Of a DNA stretch of 64,000 nt, positions 1 to 12,800 are shown piece after piece. Where the stretch lies: contig NC_030683.2 of NCBI RefSeq assembly GCF_000004195.4, positions 88,871,410 to 88,935,409 on the forward strand, written 5' to 3'. The number at the start of each line of letters is the position of its first letter. Position 1 is the stretch's first letter. This DNA is from Xenopus tropicalis. Lineage: Eukaryota; Chordata; Amphibia; Anura; Pipidae. The notes under the pieces were generated by a model. It made no database searches. It saw only the letters and a list, made by a program, of their open reading frames with translations, and was not told where the DNA came from. Made by a program: the position numbers and the translations under genes.

Positions 1-589
1 AAATAAACCTGCATGGTTGATATCTGTCCAAACATCAGTTGGGCAGGCCCATTGGCCCAAGACATGGTCCAATAAATGGCCGACAAGTCAGCTGCTTTTA
101 TTGATCCCTAGTATATAACCACTTTAAGGTATCAAATATTCCAAAAAAGTCATAAGAATCTAGTAATGCAACTGTTGTCATTTTAAATATCAGTGTAATT
201 GAATGGTATGGAACACACTATGTTCCTAGTGTTCTAAAGTTAATAAAGGCTACCTACTGATATGTTGCAATAGGTTACTAGATCAACAGCAAACATTAGC
301 CCCATCTGCTGTAATATTGATAGGTGGGCAATGGCATTGCTCAGTTTTCGTTTTCTGTAGGCCTAGGAGAAAGGCATTATGTATAAAAAAACACATTATA
401 TGAGAGGCAAGACCAAATTAAAAAGAGGATGCAACTTAATGTGGGACAGAACATACTCATAATTAAACATACTCTGTAAAAACTGTATAATATGCTAGTG
501 CTTTTAAGGGACAGTAATAATGTTGTGTAACTATTTCTTACCAGCCAAAAGTACTTGCACACCCAATATTTTCTAAGATCTGTGGTTTG
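1..589. other. Intergenic, no gene seen
   Basis: AT-rich DNA 3' of plekhn1. Only short, low-complexity open frames occur, with no splice-bounded coding block or repeat I can name. Confidence 0.6.
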
Positions 590-1160
590 TTAAAGGAGAA
601 CTAAACCCTAAAAATAAATATGGCTAGAATGCCATATTATATATACTGAATGTATTGAACCAGCCTAAAGGTTCAGCCTCTCTATAGTAGTAATGATCCA
701 GTACTTCAAAGTGATCCCAGGGGGGTCACCATACTGGAATTTGTTATAAGTGTCAGTGACACTGCACATGCTCAGTGGGCTCTGGGCAGCTGTTGAGAAG
801 CCAAGTTTAAGAGTTGTTGCAAATTATCAAGCAGAAAATGAAGTTTGCCTGTCATATAAGCTGATGTTACAGGGCTGATTATTGTTTTGATGCACTGGTT
901 TCAGAGCTGCCATGTACTAATAATCTATATTATTTATGAATCAGCTATATATTGTGACATATATATTCTATATATACAGTATATTGTGCATTGATCCCTA
1001 AGCTGAGTAACTGACAGTAGCACAGAGCATGGGCAGTGAATCAGGCACAGAGCTTTCCTACTTAAAGGGCTGTGGTGGCTGGCTGGCTGGTACAGAGTCC
1101 AAACTGTAATGTACAAAATTTGTAGCCTACTTCATTATTTAAGCTTTAGTTCTCCTTTAA
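590..1160. mobile_element. TTAA-flanked MITE (571 bp), TTAAAGGAGAACTAAA family
   Basis: It begins TTAAAGGAGAACTAAACC and ends TTTAGTTCTCCTTTAA, giving terminal inverted repeats with a TTAA at each outer edge, as expected for piggyBac-like or Kolobok/T2-like non-autonomous elements of Xenopus. It contains the block CAGTGACACTGCACATGC, shared in inverse orientation with the element at 34832-35547. No coding capacity. Confidence 0.75.
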
Positions 1161-1518
1161 ACTGACTTGCTGAACCTGCACTAAGCCAGTGGATGAGTCT
1201 CGTTTGCATTTGCCTTTTCAAAGTCATTGACCTTCACGCTTCTCTGCTATATCCCACAATCCTTGTGTACAAAGTGCTGGTGGCTTGGAATAACATGCGG
1301 GTGATACTCTACACCGGTTCCTTAACTGGAAGCATTTTCCTTTCCCAGTAGAAGTTTGACATTTTGGCAGCTCTGTGAAAAAGTCAGACAGGTGTCTGTA
1401 AAGAATTATTGCTCAGTTTAACCACTTTGTATCACTAATAGCATATATTTTCTTATATTTTCATATATATGTGTTCTTTGTACACATATATGTATGGTGA
1501 GACATAAAAAATATAGTA

Positions 1519-1846
1519 CAGGTATGGGATCCCGTATCCGGAAACCCGATATCCAGAAAGCTCCAAATTACTGAAGGTCTGTCTCCCATAGACCCCATTT
1601 TAATCAAATAATTCATATTTTTAAAATTGATTTCCTTTTTCTCTGTAAAAATAAAACAGTCCCTTGTAATTGATCCCAACTAAGATATAATTAATGCTTA
1701 ATGGATGCAAAATAATCCTATTGGGTTTAATTCATATTTTATTGATTTCTTAGTAGACTTAAGGTATGAAGATCCAAATTACGGAAAGACCCCTTATCTG
1801 GAATACCCTGGGTCCCGAGCATTCTGGGTAACAGGTCCTATACCTG
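1519..1846. mobile_element. TA-flanked non-autonomous DNA element (CAGGTATGGG family), full length
   Basis: It starts CAGGTATGGGATCCCGTATC and ends GGTCCTATACCTG, with TA on each side. This is a very common Xenopus interspersed repeat, recognisable by internal blocks such as TCTCCCATAGACCCCATT and GATTTCCTTTTTCTCTGTAA. TA flanks suggest Tc1/mariner-type transposition (inference). Confidence 0.75.
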
Positions 1847-2288
1847 TAGTAATGAAAAAATGAGCACTATATTATATTATATAAATATATCAGGATTTTT
1901 CAACCTGGGTCTTGAATTAACATCTGTGGAATGATAGTAAATATGCAGTTATGATCCACACCAGAATTGTAAGCTGTCTGAGAGAACATATTTTCTAGGT
2001 AAGACTGCTTGCAGCTCGGCCGCAACCAAAGCTGTGCCTCCTTTGCTTCTTTCCAAAGTTACAGAAGTTGTCTCTCCTCCAGTCAAGGTTCAATTTCACA
2101 CAATACTTTGAATGCTACATCTCGGTTCTGCTGCCTTGTTTCAGTGAGAGGATCTTCAGCTACTCTTCACTTTCTGTCAGATCTTCAACATTACCAAATA
2201 TAATAGGGGTTTAAATGGGAGAGAGAATCTGATTAAATCATTCTTTGGGTACACTATTCTGCACTATACAACAAATAAGTAAATACAG

Positions 2289-2602
2289 TATAGGTATGGG
2301 GTCCATTATACGGAAACCTGTTATCCAGAAAGTTCTGAATTCCAGAAAGGCCATCTCCCATAGACTCCATTATAAGCAATTAATTCTATTTTTTGAAAAT
2401 GATTTCCTTTTTCTCTGTAATTATAAAAAGTTACCTTGTACTATATCCCAATTAAGATATAATTCATTTTTATTGGAGGCAAAGCAATACTATTGGGTTT
2501 ATTCAATATTTAAATGATTTTTAGCAGACTTAAGGTATGGAGATCCAAATTACGGAAAGATCCCTTATCCAGAAAACCCCAGGTCCCGAGCAATATATAC
2601 AG
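2289..2602. mobile_element. Second copy of CAGGTATGGG element, right end lost
   Basis: It has the same internal order as the copy at 1519-1846 (TATGGGGTCC, CATCTCCCATAGACTCC, GATTTCCTTTTTCTCTGTAA, CCAGGTCCCGAGCA) but runs into unrelated sequence before the terminal repeat. The open frames over 2245-2726 are products of this repeat. Confidence 0.75.
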
Positions 2603-3440
2603 ACCAAATTTCCAGAGATGCCAAGCCAGAAACAGATATGAGTGCATCTTGGCTGTCCCAACCACACCCCCTGTTCTGCCCCCCAATCATGCTCCCTGCT
2701 CAGCTGCTTCTGAGGATTTAATGTGATGTTTTATTTCAGTTCAATGCAGTGGATAAGTAAGGATTCGGGTGCAACATACTGACAGCAGGTGATAAGCCTG
2801 TTACTGAGGGTGACCAAGTTGTTCCCAAAAAATGCAGCTGAATTGACATGTCATCATTTTTAACATAAGCCCATATTTATTCGGCTTATGTTAAATACAA
2901 GAATACATAGTACCTTTAGGAAAAAAAATCCTACTTCCTATAATATTTTCTGACAACTCGCACCAAAAATATGCGCATCTAATACATTATAACATGTTAT
3001 TTAACAGGTTATTACACATTGCTGTTCATTGAACCGATAGTAAGCTCTCATCACAAGGAAAGACATGAAAGCAACATTCTTAGGATTTTATGCATTTCCC
3101 TTGTTTATAAAAGTATATAATGTATCGCTGGTGTTTGGGTAATAAATGTATAAAGTAAAAGGCCACTATATGTTAGAGCTTATGTTTCTACTGTAAAAAA
3201 TGAGAACTAACGCTATATTGGTTGTTGTCTTTTTCTATGTTATCTAAATGTTTACCCATTTAGTGTACAGCACTGCAGAATATTTCTAAAAACATAGGGT
3301 ACCCTGTCATGACATGTAGTAGTGTACATGAAACACAGTCTAACCCACATTCTGTAGTTGACCAGTTGCTAGAAACGATAAAAAGCTGTTATTTGAACAC
3401 AAAAATAAGGAGAAAGATTGTCAGAGCTCAGTTTGCATTT
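2603..3440. other. Intergenic, no gene seen
   Basis: AT-rich sequence with no recognisable coding block. AATAAA on the minus strand near 2875 and 2730 could be alternative plekhn1 3' ends. Confidence 0.5.
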
Positions 3441-3712
3441 AAAATACATTTTTGCAAAAAAATAGGTGTTAATACCACAATTGGTAACACTGGCCAAAAT
3501 ATTTAATCTCAAATGTCACGCCAAGGCCCCTCATTGTAAGTGAGTCCTACACTGCCTAGTAGCATTCTAAGTCTGAAGTGCAATTAATAGGAACTAATAG
3601 AATGCTAATAGGCAGTACAGGACTCATGTACAATGAGGGGCCTTGATATGGCAAATGAGCTTACATATTTTTGGCCAAAGTGTGGTACTAACACCTAATT
3701 TTTGTAGAAATG
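3441..3712. repeat. Long fold-back (inverted repeat) element
   Basis: The two halves are imperfect reverse complements: AGGTGTTAATACCACA near 3465 pairs with TGTGGTACTAACACCT near 3680, and AAGGCCCCTCATTGTA near 3524 pairs with TACAATGAGGGGCCTT near 3630. The loop centre is near 3575. It is probably a MITE of unknown family. Confidence 0.7.
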
Positions 3713-4159
3713 TATGAGATGTAGGCAAACTTCTTTTTATGACAAGAATTGTGTCAAAATGTCATTAGGAGATGACTAGGTCACTAAGCTCATAAATGGT
3801 ACTCATAACATAAATAATTATTACATTATAAAAATCCACATGACCACACACAACTAGAGAATATTGAGGAAGTATTGGGAAACATGGACATTATATTTTC
3901 AAAGCTAACAAAGTTTAATAAACAAGAATGAAGCTCCCGCCCTTCCAAAACAGGATTATATACAAACTATTTACATTTTTTGACAGTGCAAAACAATCTT
4001 TGAAATAAATAATAAATGTTAAATAGTTTATCAAGATGACCCTTCAAACCAGTATAAAAAACAAGGTTTTTTTAAGTACATATAATAATCCAAATAATTA
4101 ATTTAACTTTACATTAAAATAGTTTCCTGTTGTAAACAATCCACCATGCTCTCTGGCAA

Positions 4160-4165
4160 TTTATT
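4160..4165 (-). other. Candidate poly(A) signal for plekhn1
   Basis: AATAAA on the minus strand lies about 595 nt past the plekhn1 stop, followed by a GT-rich stretch (GGTGGATTGTTT). It is a plausible 3' end, but other AATAAA copies lie farther left (around 2875 and 2730), so the true end is not fixed. Confidence 0.4.
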
Positions 4166-4759
4166 TAAAGCACTGCAAGCGTTCCTTCCCCAAACCTGAA
4201 ATGCAAGCCAGGTATATCAGTGTATATCCAGCCACCCTCATCAGAATGCTGCCACGGTTCCAGCTAGGCAAGTATTTGCATTTTGGGAGTGACGTTAGAA
4301 AATATCAGGGAGCATTGCATTTTAGAATGAAGGAGTTCCGTAACTGCAATGAATACTTTGTGAGTCAGGCTCCAGGGATGGGAGGATTCAGCAACAAAGT
4401 TATGCAAAAGCAGAGGTGCCAAAGCAAAGATAAGCACCAGTCAAAGTATGCACAGTGCAGATATGAGTGACTTTCAGCAACAGTGTTGAGGACTTCTTGG
4501 CATCAGCAAACCAATGGAGGTATGCTGATGATAATGGTATTATAAAAGTTCCATTTAAAAAACAAGACACAACTTGTGGGTGGGAAAAGGCAGCGTGACT
4601 GGATACTACTGCCCGGCAGTCATTAGTACTTGTCATGCCATGACAGTTAATGTCAACAAAATTCAGTGGGGGTACTGTTGTTGTAAGAAAGCTCCAGCAG
4701 TATGACCATCACAGCGTCACTGCCGTATCTCCATGGTGTATTAATCAGTTCTAAGGCAT

Positions 4760-4974
4760 TTATAACCACCGGCTTGGAATGGCCTTGCTCTGCTGAACCC
4801 CTGGATTGACATATCCTGGGAATGGAGGGGGTGAGAAGTGGTGATGATCTTTTTCCTTTGCTTCATAGTCCCAAATATTGTCATAACTGAGATCGCTGTG
4901 AAAGCTCTGCAGTTCTGCATAATCATGCTCCAGGGACTCAGAAAAAGGTGGGGGAAGGTCAAACATATCTTCAA
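4760..4974 (-). CDS. plekhn1: plekhn1 exon 16 (terminal exon, stop codon)
   Basis: The acceptor is a long pyrimidine tract ending TTTTTGCAG. The exon encodes EDMFDLPPPFSESLEHDYAE, then SDLSYDNIWDYEAKEKDHHH, ending QQSKAIPSRWL with TAA at 4760-4762. YDNIWD matches YDHLWD near the human C-terminus. A longer open frame running right of 4974 is the pyrimidine-rich intron, not protein. Confidence 0.93.
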
Positions 4975-7900
4975 CTGCAAAAAGAAAGTGCAGGGTTGGT
5001 ATTAAGAAAAGAAAATAGATAACAAATTTCTGAGTCTGCAATGTTTCCTACAATAGGTGTATTCTCTACAAGCATCCCAGAAGGCTCCCCTATTCATTGG
5101 AAACCATTGTTTAATTTCCCATAATGAAGCAAATGAAGTCAGGTAACTTACTAGCAAGGAAAGAAAAGTGATAGTTCCGAAGGCCTGTCTTTTAATAAAC
5201 CTGCCTTGAAGGCAGATTCTATTAGAAGGCAGCCGATTGACTCTTGCTTTTCAGAGGTATTACTTTTAAGCAGCCACAGGGTTTAATGGACCAGCAGCTG
5301 AGAAAATGAAATGAAACTTCACTATAATAGTCAGGTATGAAAATGAGTTCATTTAGTAAATGCACGCCGTCAGGCTGTCTGGTTTAGCAACTGCACTGTA
5401 CTCTAAATGATAATAAATGGATTTGTAATGGGCTGTATTCCATAGAAGGATGTGCACAGTCTTTCCCTACTAGCATGAACTACTTTAGGTAAATAAATTG
5501 TATTTATATCCTACCTGCTTTATTGCGATAAGACAAAGCCATTTCTTCCTTTACTGCTGACACCTAAAATGGAATGAGAAAACATATAAACCTGCAGGGC
5601 AAACTATTTCCATATAGTTTTCTACACTGTGTATTTGTAATATACCAGCAACAAAATTTGTATGGACAACTGCTAATAGTAATATCCAACCAATTACTTT
5701 GCTGGTTCTAAATAGCAATGCCTGCTACCCCCATCTCACACACATAAATACTTTCCCTTCAGACAAGGTTAGGCAGGCCTCTCTAAGACAACAATACATA
5801 AAGGGGTTGTACATTCACTTAAAAAATATTCACAACTGCAATTTTTCAATATTACAATTTCTGAAAATGTAATGTAATTTGTAAATGTAATTACTACTGA
5901 AAGTAGTATCATTTTTTTCATTGTTACCCCATGCACTGTTGTTTGACTAATGATAGAAACAATGTAGTAGCAGTCATCTCTCCTGCTAGGAAACTGCCTC
6001 TGTTAATCACAGGCCATGCAAGAAATTGTGGAAACTGGAGGCTTGGCTGGAGAAGAACAAGATCTAGTTTTTATTAAGGCCTAACCATAACAGTTGAGAG
6101 CAAAATGATAACTTACACTTTTGAAAAAGGGGCCCAGTGCAGGTGGTATGGCCCTTGTGTGTACCGAGGTATCTGGTTCACTGTTCCTGTGCATTAAGGG
6201 CCTGACAAGTTGTTTGTTTCCCTTCACTGGATTAGAATATTTCTTCTGAAGAGCTGGGTGTGGGTTACGGCTTATTTGGAATGATCCACTGGTCTTCAAT
6301 TTTGAAGCTGGCTTTTCAGTTTGGCTAGAATTCAGGTTCTTTAGAATCTAAAAGATGGGAAAGAACAGCCTGATTTATTGCATTAATCAACTCTTTATTT
6401 GCATTTTTAATACAGTCTAGTAAGCCAGAAGACTAGCACTGTAACCTCTGTGCTCTGTGTTTTTGACACACTTAAAATCTGGAAAAATCCACCCAGGTTC
6501 TATGGGGCTGTATATTTTATCCACAGTGTATGGAAAACATATTCTGCTGCAGAGTAATAGCAACAAAACAGGGCCAAGAGCAGCCAACCACAGCTCTGCT
6601 TTCATTTCTAAATGCAGTCTGATTAAAATGGACAACTTGCCCCTTTAGCATTTATGTTTGTAAATCAGCCCTCTTACCTAAAATGTACTTCTTACCTCAT
6701 CCATAAAATTGCTTTCTAGGCCATCTATAGGTGTATATGGTTCAGCATATAATGAGGACTTCACGTTGTTGGAATCAGAGTGGTAAGATTGTTGGCTGTC
6801 TGACTGCAGGCTCCACCTGTTTAACTACAATAAATAAAACATATTTAGGTCAGAAATTATCTCCAATCCCAATGATACATAATTTCTAGATTTCCACAGT
6901 GCAACAGAATCTTATGTTTTAACGTTCTACTAGGAAAGTTATACATTTCTAATAATGAGAGGTACGAGAATTATACAGTAAATTAAATAAAAAACTCATT
7001 ACTTTTGACTTGCTGAGCTTTGTTATTTCCTTAATAAATAACCATGTCAAGTGCTCAAAATCATTTGTTAAATATCATAGAATTTCTGGCTAAAAGCATA
7101 ACAGAATTGCTGCTTTGTGGCAAAAAGATAGGAGAAAACTATTTGATTATACTTAACTGTTTGAGCTCTTATTTGACTATCATTTTTGGAAAACTTTTTT
7201 TCAAAAGTACACCAAGTTCTCTGTTTTACTAATTTTAGACAATATTTACATTATATTATATTTGTATTATGTATACATATACACCTGCACATGTTCCCAA
7301 ATAAAGCTCATTCATTTTTTATATTTTACAGCATATGTACAAAAAAATCAAGGATTTGGTTTAGGATATGGAAGAATCATAGAACATTTTGAAGGTTTGG
7401 GTTTAGATTCAGTTTATTTGTCTGAAGTTCTGTACAAGCAAATGCAATGATATTGCAAGCTTGCTCTTTTAGCTTTTTCTCTTATATCTAGCATCCTGTT
7501 GCTTAATCTTACAATCGATTAAAATTCTTTTTATGTAATAAAACATCTACCAATAAAGCATTCTAACTTCACTGATGTTGTTTATCTAACCAGCATTATT
7601 ACCGTACATTCATTAAAACTGACTAAGTAAGGAAGTCAGTTGTGTATAGCACTCCCCACTTGGGTCAATATTACACAACATACACTAGCATTATAAGGTT
7701 GCTACTACAATATATATATAGTGTACCAGCGACAAACAGCTAGGGTATCATATAAGTACCGGTACACTGTTTCTGCTGTCATGTGTTGGCACTGATAATC
7801 TTGCCAGATAAGCATTTTAAAATGTTATGTTTCACATCAAAGGCAATGAACCTAGCATCCTGGTTTTCACAGAACTGTAAATCACAGTGAACTGGAAATA

Positions 7901-9810
7901 GGGATGCTCAAAATGCTGATGTTCGGTACCAATTATCTAATTATATTAAATTCACGAGTATGGTCAATGAATCACATCAGGAATGTGTTACCTAGCTTTA
8001 CTTTATAGGTTGCTCCTAGCTCAATAAACATTATCAGGAGAAAACACATAGGTCTGGAATTTACAAGGGACATGACCGCAGGTTTTATCTGATGCCGAAC
8101 AGAGAGAATCTCTGTTGCTGTGTATGACACTTTTCTTAATGATTTCTGGTCTGTATTGTCATTCACTAATCAGCTGAAACATTTCTCAGATACAACATTT
8201 TATAACTGACAGTTAACAATCCAACTCCCAAATGCATAAGGATCATGTTTAGATTTTAGTCTGCTTCCGACAAATGTTCGGATATCGATTGTATGTTTAA
8301 ATGCAACAATCTAAAACTAACATTCAGACTGAAAAAAATAAGAGGATGTTCTGAACGTGAAATAGTTGGCAGACACCAATCGTATGAAACTGACTTCCTG
8401 GAAATGCACTTTAGGTTCCCCAAGGATATTGTCAGATACACAATACATGCGCAGATTTTAGCATTATCTGACTCAAATTTTCTAACCTGGCTAATCGACT
8501 AAAGGACAGATCACCATAGTATGTAGATTATTGGTAAAATAATTTGGAGCCCACACACAGATAAAAAGATTTTATCCTTGCGTGTATGGCCAGCTTAAGT
8601 ACTATGTCATTCCTTTACTGTAGTGCAGTATAGGTTTGCTTAGAAGATAGCAGTAATCTCATCATAGCTGCTAGAAGATAGTATTACTCTCATCATAGCT
8701 GCTAATCTAAATGTTAACATTCAAGACAGCAGAAGTTCCAAGGTTAGGATCAGGTGGGCAATTTTCCCACAGCAATAATCAGTTTTAGAATGTTGCGATT
8801 GGTGAATATTAGCTCAAAAATTGCTTGGGAATCTGTCAACATCTTCCTACATATATTTCCCTGTTGATGCACAGAGCTCATGCTTTACAAAACACATGGG
8901 TCAGTCAACAACTGTGTGCTGCTCAGTTTGCAAGTTAATGTATGGAAGCTGGCAACAATGAATAAACAGATTGTGGGAAATGGCTACAAACACTAACATA
9001 CCTCATTATGATGGTCCCCAGAAGAGTGCTTTTGAGATTTCTCATAACAATATGGCTCTCTGTACACAGGGGACATAACTTCCTCCTCACTGGGTGTCTC
9101 AGGGATCAAACCAAATGCTGTTGTTTCTAAGTCATAGCTTTGCGGCAAAACTGGTGGGATTTGCACCTTCATGTTGCTCCTTCCTTTTGAGCCACGAGTG
9201 TTACCACCTCTTTGCAGATCACTTAAGCCATTTGTTGCACTAGACCACACTGGATTCCCAAAACACTGCAAAACAATTTAAATAGGAATAGATAACAGAT
9301 TTTACACAATTAAGTCCTATATATATTCAGGTCAATTTTCACGTAATATGCAGGTAAGAAATGCCTGCGTGCAGTCTTCACAGTAGTTTGCATTCACAAT
9401 CCAGAAAATCGAAGCCACTCACATGGGACTCACGGCTGGTGTGACAGCCGAAACATCAGTTCCTCTAATTTAGATAAAGACCTTTATAAAGTCTTGTGTG
9501 AGCGGCTTCGACTTTCTGGATTGTATTTATATATATTGATTATACCTGGGTGCAAGAGCAAATATAGTACAATAAAGCAAAGTGTCAGCAATCACAGGAT
9601 TTAAATTATTTGAAAAAAGGGTAAATTTTATTACAAAATATGAAAAAGGAACATTACAGACCTCAACGTTTCAGTCCCCCACAGGAGGCCTGACGAAAGT
9701 CCCTGTGGGGAACTGAAATGTCGAGGCCTTTAATGTTCCTTTTTCATATTTTGTAATAAAATTTACCCTTTTTTCAAATAATTTAAATCCTGTGAGTGCT
9801 GACACTTCTT

Positions 9811-9855
<45 letters not shown>

Positions 9856-12800
9856 AGGAAAGAGAAATAAAGTTAATTTTTTATTCAAACATTTCAGTCT
9901 TCCTTGAGACCTTTGGAAACATTGGAATAACAAATAATTTATTTTTCACCATACTTTGTCCTTTGAGTGCCCTGCTTTACATGACATTCTATATTGCACC
10001 CAGGCACTCTCTCTCATAAGTGAGTGTAGCTACTTTTTGCAAATATATATATATCTATCTATATCTATCTATATATATATATACATGTGTGTATTAAGTC
10101 ACTTACATGTACAGGTTCTGAATATCCAGGAGACAAAGGATCATCTTGCATTGGATGTTCTGCAAGGACGGTGACTGATTGGCGGTCAGAGCCATGTGTG
10201 GTGCTGTGAGACTGGCGGTTGGAGTTGGGCAATTTGCCCCCTGAGGCCCATGATTTGCTGTGACCGTCTGAGGTAAAGGAACTCCTGCAGCTTGTTGTTA
10301 GCTGAGAGGGTGGAGGGATATCAATTTCAGACAGACACTCAACAAGTAGCCCTACAACTCTAAATGAAATTCAACTCCCAGCAAATGTTGAGAGTCGTTA
10401 CTGAGTTGTACTTCAGCAACAGCTGGAGGGCACCAAGATTAACAAGGTTCTGTATATAACATACCTGTTCCTGCTGGGCAGAGTGTGATCCACAAAAGCT
10501 GCTGGAGCCAGAGAGAGAGGAATCTCTGTTTTGCTGCTGTGTCCTTTTCAGATGTTCAATCCACTCTTCATAATCCATTTGACTAAGGCACATCACCCTG
10601 ATAGTATTAATGTACCTTCCTGTGTAATCACATATTGGAAGCTTAGTCCTTTTATCTACATTGCAGTTATACATCTTTCATAAGGCATATAATGATGGGA
10701 ACATTATATATACATATCATATATGGTTAAAAATGTGTATTTCCTTACAGCGTGTTAATACCATCTAGCCAGCCACATCTGATAAGCACAAGTTCACAGT
10801 TTCTGCTTCTTGCCTGGAGGTCCCAGTTTCTGAATAAAGCGCCAGCAAAAGCCCTCACCTGGATAGGGATCAAAGGCTTGATGCAATATAGCGCACTATT
10901 TCCAATGCATTGACTAGTCTTGGGGATTTCTTTCACTTGTGTCAAAACTGCTCCAGGGACATTTACATGCTGTTTGAATCTTTGGCACATTAACGCTATT
11001 TGTAAGGGTTAATTAGCTACAAAGTGTTTATGTTTGTGTTGTTACCTAGCAACTATTTGGCAACTATATTTGGGGTATTTTGCTGTTTTCTGTTGGAGGC
11101 TTGCTTTCACTTTTTGTATATTTGACAAAGGTCCACATGAGAGACCTAAACATTGAATAACTCTTCAATTTGCCATACAGCTAAACCCTGAGTGTGTGTT
11201 TTTTTTGTCTGTTGAAGACTGAGCCTGGAGAAAGGCTGTGTTTAGGAAAGTGCCATCGGTAGAATTAGGCTTGGTGGCCTAGTTGACAGAAGTTAATCTC
11301 TGGTGGACTGGGTGTTAACAGGGTGTTAACCTTATATGGTCCAGTGTCTGTGTCCAGTGCCTGGGACTTTTCACATTTATTTTTAAAATCCATAATTTGG
11401 ACATGTCCAATTAAATTATGGTTGATTGTAAATACTTACCTTCTATTAGGAATGACTTCCTTTTCTTCTCTGCCTCATCTGACACTACCCGTATTGCTTT
11501 CAGTGGAAGCTCTCCCTGTACAAGACAATATGTGTCAAGAGTGTGATGGGTTTTCAAGTTATTTAAAAGAGGCACATAATTACCCAGTAATTACCCATTA
11601 AGAGACTACAGGGGTAAAATGGAAAGTTAATATAGAATATAAGGAACATGTATCAGTTTACCATTAAGTATACCATTAACATCTGATCTTACATCGCTGC
11701 TGTACATTAAGACCCAAGTAAATATTTTTTGATAGTTGCTAACAGATTATGTGTTTGGTAACATAGCAATGAATCACTTTAATTCCCTCACAAGGGAGTT
11801 GTTTTCTACCTGTGCACTCTAATATTGTAAATTAGATGTTGCTTCCTGTTCCCAGACACACCTCTGCCTATATAGCATGAGTCTTGATTTGTCACCTTTA
11901 CTGACTCAACTAGTTTCTTCAGACAGACATGAACACACAGCTCCTTTCCTATCTTTCTAACACAAGTGCTGGTCACACAAACTGAATATATATGTCAATA
12001 TGCCAGGGCTTCCAAATGTTGTGGAAGGCAAGCTTTGCATATTGTTTGCATGAGAGTTCTCACAGTAGTCACTGAACTACAAGCTGAGTTTTTAGTAGCT
12101 CTTTCCACTTCTGGATGATAACAGATGCAATTTAACAATTTAGCATGCCACTGACTAGTCGCCCATGAGACCAATTAAGAATATGTTTATTAAAGAGAAC
12201 ACAGACTCACTTTTTGTTTGTTTTTAGTGAATTTACCGATGCCAAACTAAAACAATGTTGTGACTGAGGTAGTCCAGTCTCTATAGGAAAACACATAAAC
12301 TGTTTATGCAATGTGCAAGAAAACCACAGTGGTTGGGTCTGGATCTTTTCTGCTGGCTGAGATATGCTATCAAAAAAAATCTGTTTATTATCAGCCTAAA
12401 GGTGGTCATACATGTATCAATATTATTGTACAAAACAAAGTTTGTGTGTATGGTGGGAGACAAGGCAACTGATATCAGTAAAAGCCTTGGATATTAGTTT
12501 TCTTATCGATTGGTCAGGACTGAAAATTACGCTTGGTGCCTTTGAAGGTGCTTAAACATTGTAAATATAATGCTGAATCGTCAGAGTTTTTAACTGTATA
12601 TCTAACGATTTAGCTATTAACGTTAGTAGAGTGGATAAACAATCTTTCCTATGACCAATGGTCATGGGAAAGAGCCTAATTGTAGCATGTATGGTCACCT
12701 TAATAGAAGTTACTGAAGCTATTTCAATCTAACAATTAGAAAAGTCTTACCTTGAAGCATAGATGTTTCCCTTCCTCAGAGAGTATGACTAAAGAGCTTG

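Noticed and set aside
10745..10990. 81-codon minus-strand open frame in plekhn1 intron 9
   Set aside because: It lies between exons 9 and 10, which join in phase without it; it has no homology I recognise and may be part of a repeat next to the hammerhead-like unit at 11118.
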